Positions 57,766 through 64,000 of a stretch of 64,000 nucleotides of DNA are shown one piece after another. The DNA is from Gnetum montanum (taxonomy: Eukaryota > Streptophyta > Gnetopsida > Gnetales > Gnetaceae): assembly GCA_015680685.1 (NCBI GenBank), contig MNCI01004050.1, positions 779,017 to 843,016 of the forward strand. Reading direction: 5' to 3'. A program made the position numbers and the translations under genes. The notes beneath the pieces are model-generated. The model was not told where the DNA came from and did not search any database. It saw nothing but the letters and a program-made list of their open reading frames with translations. Position 1 is the first letter of the stretch; every line of letters starts with the position of its first letter.

Positions 57766-59961
57766 TTAATAAGTGAAAAAATAAGATCCATGCATGTATG
57801 AAACATTGGTAATTGTTCATGCCCTAGCCATTAGGTGTCTATTGGTGGTGTGGTGGCTAGGTAGAAAAATCATTGGTCACACACTTGATTGTTAAATGTA
57901 TGGTGAGTCAGGGTATGAGATGTATTAATGTTATGGATGTCTAGCCCACGATTGCATCCTTGATCATGATATGGTATGCATGGATTGATTTGTCTCCCCA
58001 CACTAATAGGTTCATTATTTGGATTTTGGAATGGAGCACTAATGGATGATGGCCCTTGTGTATGATCAGAGGACATTGGTTGTAACAAGGAAGGTGGTGC
58101 ACTAGATTGGCAATGTGCTAGCTTGAATGATGTGATGGGTCCATGCATGGTTTGCTTTTTTTTATGACCTTTTCTCCAAAAGGGACATTTCCTATGTTGT
58201 GGTTGAGACCCACTTGTGTCACCATTTCTATGCACATTTGTAGCACAAGTGACATTTGTTTGTTGCTCTTGTGGTGCAAAACCTTCTTAGGTACTTTGTG
58301 GTCACATATAATGAGGTGGAGTATGAGAATATCAAGGGTAGGATGGATGGTAAGAGGTGAAATATGGTGATCCTTTAGGGGATGTCATGGTTTGATAGTA
58401 CTCAGGAGAGTGGTAGTGGCAATTTAAATTAGAGGATGTAGAACTAGTTGGAGAAATAAGGCGTTGAATGTAATATCGTTGTGGTTTTGGTAGATAGTAC
58501 TAATTTGGGGGTGGCCTCCCCCATAATTTTGGTTGTTACCACTATGGTTGATGACCATCTTAACGTTGGTAATAAGTCTTCCTAGGATGGTATGATTGGT
58601 CATGGAACTATCTATAATTACCTTGTGGGAAAGGAAATCTCCCAGGCATGTTCTTTTGCACAAACTTTGGATTTAAGGCACCTGCCCAATACTCCCATAG
58701 ATGCAATAAGACTAGGAAATGGCCCTTAAAATGGTCATATATGCAAATGTTGCATCCATTTTCTTTATTTATGGTTGAGTCTATAGCCTTACTTTCTTTA
58801 GCCATTTTTCCCATTTCCCGAAAAGTGTTCCTAGCTGTTTCTTGGTTCTGTATCTTTTGTTGATTGTGAACACCTAGCTTATTTTTCATGATCCTCTCCT
58901 TTACTATCTTAATGAGATTTTTAATGTTTTCATATATGCATTTGGACATCCTATTAAAATTTTCTTCTAGTTCATCAATAGACTCTTGTATCAACAAGGT
59001 TTATTGTAGGGTCACCTTATTAAGAGCAGTTTTGTTCTCCTTACCATAGATCTAGACCTCCTTCTATTGAAGAGTTGTGTCCCATTAATATTTCTTGACA
59101 TTCTCCCATTTTCATATCTCTCCTTTTTCTTTTTCCACATTCTTGATTAACTCTTGGATCTAATGGGCTTGGAGCTCGTATAATTGCCCTGGGGCATACA
59201 TCCCAAGGTTTGCCTTATTTTGTTAGGAAGCCCATCTATGATGTGGAAAAGTTGCCTTTCCTCGGAGAAACCATGGCATGGGCATCTATATAGTAAGGCA
59301 TAATATCTATCTAAGTCCATGTCCAAGGGTTCATGTTGTTCTTACTTTCACTCTTGGATCTATCTCCTTAGGTTGGACACTAGCATAGATTTGGTATTTC
59401 TCATTGAAAAGTTCCAACATTGTGGACCATTGTCAGATTGAATTTGATCTCAATGATCTATACCACATTTCAGCTCTATCAATTATTGTCTTAGGAAAGA
59501 GATTAATCTTTTTCCATACATTTTGAATGTTGTAGAAAGCACAGGCATCATTGAAGGCTTGTAAATGATTTTTTGGATCCAAATCATAACCTTCCACGAA
59601 TTTAGGAATATTATTCATGTCAAGCTTGGGTAGGTGACTCTCTTTACAATGCTTGCAAGATATCTTAATGGCCTCTGTTATCTACAATAAGCATTTAGTG
59701 GTCAACAAGGGTTCATCATCATCGAACAAGTTGTGAGAAAAATTTCTACTTCTATTTGTTTGGTTATGATGATGTTGTCTATATTCATGGTGACATCTTT
59801 GACTTTTATTATGGGTTCAATTTTAGTTCTTAGTTTGATCCTTTAGTGGAGCCTTATCTCCATACCTATGTTCATCTTCATCAAAACTAGATGTTGAAGG
59901 GGAAGAGGAGGATGAGGAGCTAGAAGGATTACCATGGTACTATGATGTTTCTCAGGGTCCC
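57766..59961 (-). pseudogene. gag: Element 6 gag remnant
   Basis: Diverged relative of the element 4 gag, read right to left. MNNIPKFVEGYDLDPKNHLQ through WYRSLRSNSI (59618-59433) is the gag core. ESIDELEENFNRM with GCNICIYDHFKGHFL (58997-58608) matches GCEICQYDHPKGCC. RKCPFWRKGHKKKQ (about 58190) is the basic C-terminus. Stops and shifts throughout. Protease is not seen downstream, so gag runs directly into the tail. Element 7 interrupts its 5' end. Confidence 0.7.
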
Positions 59962-60898
59962 TGATGAGTGGCGAGGTACCCCTACACTCAACCATACGAA
60001 ACGAGTGTCGCACGCGCGATCTGGTCGAACTCCGCAAATGGACTAGTTGTGGCATCTAGATTAGTTAGCCTTAGGTCACAGTTCGCTATCTTCCCATCTA
60101 GACTAGTTTTGCATATGTCACGTATGGTTTAGTCTAGATGAGGTGTATGATGTGTTCTAATTCTACGCTACTCCTGAAGGCAGTGGAAAATAATATTAAC
60201 TAAATCTAAACTAAGAGGACAAGGGTAAGAAATCTAATCTAGCCTAAGTGCGACGAGCAACCGATTCCTTGATTAACCGTACACATCTTGGACTTTGTGC
60301 ACGACTGCCACTGCGACTACCAAGCATAGGCCTAGGTACGTCACTGGGATTACCAAGTGCAGACCCCAAATACGCCACTGGGTTACCAAGCGTAGATCCC
60401 CCTAGCTACACCACTGGGCTACCAAGCAGTCACACTTAAATGCTCGTAATCAAGTCGAACTCGTTCCGCTTCTAGGAGTTTAGGGTTGAGAGACTAATCG
60501 CGATAAGTAACCGATTCCTTAACTAGCCGTACACACCCGTAGATGCTCGTAGTCAAGTCGTACTTACACCGCGCTATGCAAGCAATAAATAACAATAAAT
60601 AAACTAAGTGAATGCTGCAATGATGAAGTAATCTCGATCTTTATTGCCGGTCATGTGCGTGTCCAAGTACGGCACACTCGAATAAAGACACCGTACAATC
60701 ACATTCACCACACTGCGGGCAGACACGGGAAAATTCTAACTCTGGAGGGATCAAACTGCCAGAGCTTCGCTACACTAAAACTGGGATCTCAAATAAGGGA
60801 GAGCCGCCTCTTATTTATAGAAATGACGGCTGACTGCGATATCGCGTACGCGATATCGCGTACGCGATATCGCGGCTGACACAGACTGCGTCTCATCA
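59962..60898 (-). repeat. Element 7 (Athila-like) 3' LTR
   Basis: 937 bp, TGATGAGTGGCGAGG to GCGTCTCATCA on the + strand, so the element runs on the minus strand and extends past the right edge. Flank GTCCC (59957-59961) should recur at its other end. TATA box on the minus strand at 60812-60819. The promoter end has three perfect GCGATATCGC blocks (60836-60874). Confidence 0.92.
60836..60874. repeat. Perfect palindromic repeat (GCGATATCGCGTAC)n
   Basis: Three GCGATATCGC blocks joined by GTAC, self-complementary over the whole stretch, lying between the LTR start and the TATA box on the minus strand. Degenerate versions occur in element 4 and the solo LTR. Confidence 0.97.
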
Positions 60899-61069
60899 TA
60901 CCCCCACGACTGAATAAAAACTCGTCCTCGAGTTACAAGGAGAACAAGCTTCAGTGATTACACAGTGGATAGGTATGGGATTATTAACTAGAAAAAGAAA
61001 TGGACTAATGCCGCAGTGTGGGAAGACACAACACAGAGAAAGAATGCTACAACTACAAAAATGTGGAAC
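60899..61069 (-). other. Element 7 purine tract and 3' untranslated segment
   Basis: On the minus strand CAGTCGTGGGGGTA abuts the LTR, preceded by TAACTCGAGGACGAG as in elements 2 and 4. Only about 170 bp separate the ORF stop from the LTR. Confidence 0.75.
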
Positions 61070-63856
61070 TCATGTAGTTCCTGGTGGCGGTGGCTCCTCC
61101 ATGGGTGCTTTCCCTTTGTCACGTGCTCCAAGCTTTGAAGGTTGATGACGCTGAAGAATGGTCTGGAGCTTCTCCTCCTCGGTCCGAGGGTCTTGTGCCG
61201 TCCATGCTGATGCTCCGATGTTTGATGGAGTCGGTACTTCCCACGGACAGGGTAGTTGCGGGAACATCTGATTAGCTTTGACGTACCACGCCGCAAACAC
61301 CCGTCGTTCCTCTTCAAAGGCTCTGGCTTTGTCTTTGTATTCGTGAAGTTCTGTTAGCCGTCGAGCCAAGTCGGTTGCCACATCTTTCTGCCCTTGGTAG
61401 CTCTCTTTTACCACCGTGAGTTCAGAATTTGCAACATCTAATTTTTCAGCCAACTTCTTTCGTTCTGCAAACTCTATTTCATATTTGATGTAGGTGGAAG
61501 CTACCTGCTGCTCGAGCTCTGACCTCGGGCGTCCTGCTGTTAACATGGCCAGGTTGGCATACCGAAGATTTGCCAACTCCATGTATTCGGTTAAGTCTTG
61601 GATCTGCAGGTCCCGGTTCTTAATTTCCGCCTGGTGGGCATAGGCATAAGTGTCCAATATGGCCCCCCAATCAGTGTGCTGGGCACTGATGTTGTTGATT
61701 TGGGCTTTTGCCATATGGATCTCCTTCTCCAGGATCTGTTTGTACATCCCCACCTGGTCACGGAAGTGCTCCTTCAGCTTCTCGTGTCGTTTAGCCTCAT
61801 TCTGCCACGCGCTAATCTCGATGGCTGATTTCTGTCGAATAGCGCGCACCTCCTCCATTGAGAGGGTTCTATTTTCTCTGGCTAAACGGCTTACATCCTG
61901 GTTGACTCGGATGAATTGTTCTCGCAGCCGATGAAAGTGCTCATCGAGAACATTCTTTTGTTTCTCCACAGAAGTCAACCGAAGGTTATCAGCAACCAAC
62001 TGTTTATTTTCTTCTTGTAAGGCCTTGAGTGCCTTAAGATGCGCATGAGTTTGCGCCTTTGCTGCGGAGGCATCCCAAGTGGCCGTCTCCTTTTCTTCTG
62101 CCACCTTTTTATTTTCTGCAATTAATTTGGTTAATTGCTCGGTTTTAAAATTGTCTAACTGGTCTGCGGGAACCAATCGCAAGGGATCCCGCTGTACTGC
62201 TTGTAAGGCGATGAGCTGCTCTTGTAATTTCTGCACTTCAGCCTCAGCATGCTCAGCCCTTACTTCGGATATGACCAGTTTCCCCTTGGTTGAAATGAGG
62301 TCTGACTGCATTGCGGTTACATCCTGAGGGATGTCAAACAGAGACGTTAAAACTTGTCCTGTTTGAAGCAATCTGTCCAATGCATCCTCATGTTCTGCAG
62401 GAGTCATTGAGGTTCCGGCAATGGTTTGAGCATCCTGTGCTCCTGAAAGATCTGCCGGTGGCACAACAGGTACATGAAAAGATTCCTTGATGTAGTCAGT
62501 TACCACATCAGCTGCTCCTGCGGCATCCTGGTGTTGCATGACCACCACTGTGGCCCCTTCACCAGTCTCTAATTGCACTTGAAAAGATGCCGCATGTCCA
62601 GAAATCTGTTGTGACCATCTACTTTCCCCTCCTCCTGTTTGTACTGACAACTCACCCCTTGTGCGATCTATTGAAATTGTAGGCTGCCTGGCATCATCGA
62701 TGACACGGAAGAGACTGGTGTCATCACGACTTCCCCAACTGATCGTCTCAGCAATAGCCCTCAAATGGCTCATTGACGGTCTATAGTCTTGCGGCGGCGG
62801 CTGATCCTGGCCTGTACCGGGTTCTGCTTCTTGTTGTTGGCTAGGACCTGTGGCTGGAGGTTGACTGGGTCCTGCAAGCTGAGTTGCAGGGGTTTCAGTC
62901 ACCTGTTCTTCATTTTCCTCATCTGGTCCCAACTCTTCGCCAGTACTCTTTCTTGGAGCTGGCGCCTTTAACAATTCAGCATAAGAAGCATTTTGGGCCT
63001 TTCGGAGGACGTCATTTGTATATCCCCGAATACCTGCCCGACGGCACAGTTTTCTGATAAGACAGGGAAAAGGGAGTGCCATTTTTCCTGTCTTCCGTTC
63101 TTCGAATCGCCTTAGGATCTCCGTCAAATATAGATGAGGAAGGTTAGCGTTAACCTTTCCCATCAACACTGCACATCCTCTTGCCGCATACGTTGATATT
63201 CTCTTTAAGCCTTTTGTGGGGAAGAGGTGATAGGTCCCGATTTTGAAATAGACTCGCTCTTCCGTGGTCAGCTCACCAAAAGCCTTATCTCTGCCATAAG
63301 CCTTCTCTAGCCAATCCTTTCGCACATCAGGGTCGGATCGGGTGGATAACCGAGCAACATGGGGGCCTGAATTCGGAAGATTTAACACTTCCGAAATCGC
63401 CTGTGCAGAAAAATCTACTGACACACCACCGATGTTTACTGTGGTGCCTTGCTCTTTATTGTGCCAAAACAAGTACGTTTCTCCTAAGTACCAGGCACTT
63501 TGTTCAGAGAGGACAGGCCAGAAGGGAGACCCTTTAAGGTGATCCCTAACAGCCTCAGGAGCGAACTCTGCAAAAGATTCGAAGTTGAGTTCCACAATTA
63601 CCGAAGCAATTGCGGACTTCGTGTGGATGGCCTGAACACATTCGGGGGGCAACGTGAGTTGTTGTCCCAGTTCAGGCACAGCAGCTCCTCCTTCTGCCTG
63701 TCCGGACCGTCTGGTAGGAGGTTCGTCTTGATGGATACTAAATGAATGCACCTCCTGTTCATTATGTTGTCCGGCAGGGACTTGTCTTCGACCTCTCCTA
63801 GGTTGTTTTGCTCCACCTTGGGTCGGACTCTTCTGCTGGGTGCGTTTCGGGGCCAT
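61070..63856 (-). CDS. Element 7 extra 3' ORF: 928-residue plant-transposon-type protein with long coiled coil
   Basis: Uninterrupted frame. I choose the ATG at 63856 (MAPKRTQQ), which follows a splice-acceptor-like AG. Residues 1-40 are basic (KQPRRGRRQ, possible nuclear signal). Residues about 90-310 look like the domain of uncharacterised plant transposon proteins (Pfam 'putative plant transposon protein' type): NFESFAEFAPEAVRDHL, VNIGGVSVDFSAQAISEVLNLP, HLYLTEILRRFEE and FPCLIRKLCRRAGI. A Pro/Gln/Glu-rich linker follows (310-370), then a coiled coil from about 490 to 880. The end is proline-rich. I see no membrane segment, so it does not look like an envelope protein despite its env-like position before the 3' LTR. 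Function unknown. Confidence 0.88.
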   Translation of the reverse strand: MAPKRTQQKSPTQGGAKQPRRGRRQVPAGQHNEQEVHSFSIHQDEPPTRRSGQAEGGAAVPELGQQLTLPPECVQAIHTKSAIASVIVELNFESFAEFAPEAVRDHLKGSPFWPVLSEQSAWYLGETYLFWHNKEQGTTVNIGGVSVDFSAQAISEVLNLPNSGPHVARLSTRSDPDVRKDWLEKAYGRDKAFGELTTEERVYFKIGTYHLFPTKGLKRISTYAARGCAVLMGKVNANLPHLYLTEILRRFEERKTGKMALPFPCLIRKLCRRAGIRGYTNDVLRKAQNASYAELLKAPAPRKSTGEELGPDEENEEQVTETPATQLAGPSQPPATGPSQQQEAEPGTGQDQPPPQDYRPSMSHLRAIAETISWGSRDDTSLFRVIDDARQPTISIDRTRGELSVQTGGGESRWSQQISGHAASFQVQLETGEGATVVVMQHQDAAGAADVVTDYIKESFHVPVVPPADLSGAQDAQTIAGTSMTPAEHEDALDRLLQTGQVLTSLFDIPQDVTAMQSDLISTKGKLVISEVRAEHAEAEVQKLQEQLIALQAVQRDPLRLVPADQLDNFKTEQLTKLIAENKKVAEEKETATWDASAAKAQTHAHLKALKALQEENKQLVADNLRLTSVEKQKNVLDEHFHRLREQFIRVNQDVSRLARENRTLSMEEVRAIRQKSAIEISAWQNEAKRHEKLKEHFRDQVGMYKQILEKEIHMAKAQINNISAQHTDWGAILDTYAYAHQAEIKNRDLQIQDLTEYMELANLRYANLAMLTAGRPRSELEQQVASTYIKYEIEFAERKKLAEKLDVANSELTVVKESYQGQKDVATDLARRLTELHEYKDKARAFEEERRVFAAWYVKANQMFPQLPCPWEVPTPSNIGASAWTAQDPRTEEEKLQTILQRHQPSKLGARDKGKAPMEEPPPPGTT

Positions 63857-63885
63857 CTGCAATCACACGGGCCAACATTAGTAAG
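63857..63885 (-). promoter_or_regulatory. Branch point and 3' splice site before the element 7 ORF
   Basis: On the minus strand CTTACTAAT (63885-63877) is a near-ideal plant branch point about 20 nt before GATTGCAG, whose AG (63858-63857) abuts the ATG. This suggests the ORF is translated from a spliced RNA with its donor upstream, outside the window. Confidence 0.55.
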
Positions 63886-64000
63886 GTTGTTTAAGAAATC
63901 AAGTTATACCTTACGATTTGCCTTAATTAAAGATCATATGTTATTGTGTGATCGCGCCCGAAAATTATGAGAGTGGGTCCTATGACTTAGGCGGATTTTG
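63886..64000 (-). other. Element 7 sequence upstream of the ORF
   Basis: 115 bp at the window edge, T/A-rich on the minus strand, consistent with intron sequence. No coding signal seen. Confidence 0.4.

Noticed and set aside
61070-63856. Interpretation of the element 7 ORF as an envelope gene
   Set aside because: The position is env-like, but I see no signal peptide, furin-like site or transmembrane segment; the protein is basic, proline-rich and coiled coil.
63854-63862. Earlier start at 63862 for the element 7 ORF
   Set aside because: The codon at 63862 is TTG; the first ATG is at 63856 and abuts a splice acceptor.

Overview
This is a stretch of repeat-rich land-plant nuclear DNA. I see no ordinary host gene, rRNA or tRNA. 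It is built almost entirely from nested Ty3/gypsy LTR retrotransposons of two kinds. Tat-like elements have about 1.4-1.6 kb LTRs starting TGAAACACC, a dual RNase H and a purine tract like AACAAAGAGGGGCCAT. Athila-like elements have about 0.6-1.1 kb LTRs, mostly starting TGATGAG and ending CTCATCA, and a tRNA-Asp-type primer site. The age, size and depth of nesting suit a large gymnosperm-like genome, but the sequence alone does not fix the taxon.

Layout. Element 1 (Tat-like, + strand) starts at 2537 and is the outermost frame: split 5' LTR 2537-3124 plus 29483-30403, gag 31.3-33.9 kb, protease 34.0-34.9 kb, an antisense gene 46.4 to 35.7 kb, a degenerate repeat array 48.4-51.45 kb, and RT/RNase H 52.1-53.5 kb. 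Element 2 (Athila-like, +, 3125-29477, target duplication ATGGT) sits inside the 5' LTR of element 1 and carries a reversed solo LTR (5518-6503) in its gag. Element 3 (Tat-like, -, 11990-29229, target duplication CTTAC) sits inside the 3' LTR of element 2 and is the most complete copy. Element 4 (Athila-like, +, 37246-44360, flanks GGCTAC) sits in the antisense gene of element 1. Element 5 (Tat-like, -, from 53513) interrupts the RNase H of element 1; element 6 (Athila-like, -, from 55728) interrupts the integrase of element 5; element 7 (Athila-like, -, from 59962) interrupts the gag of element 6 and runs off the right edge.

Main discovery. Between protease and RT, element 3 carries an intron-containing gene of about 8 exons (19054-23120) on the strand opposite to gag and pol. 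It has an N-terminal FCP1/HAD-phosphatase-like domain, a central unknown region, a coiled coil and an acidic C-terminus. Splice sites are good, and five of seven junctions keep the reading frame as read, a sixth after one upstream frameshift. The much older element 1 has a diverged homologue in the same place and orientation, with matching exon boundaries. A Tat-like lineage therefore seems to have captured a cellular-type gene in antisense, where introns survive reverse transcription, and kept it through at least two separate insertions.

Other notable points. Element 7 has a 928-codon open ORF directly behind a branch point and splice acceptor, suggesting expression from a spliced RNA. The promoter-side parts of the LTRs are full of short palindromes or tandem motifs that differ by subfamily: GCGATATCGCGTAC, a 36-bp AT-rich repeat, clustered GCGTAA. 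A CCAGTTTWAGG-type repeat recurs at the module borders of the Tat-like elements.
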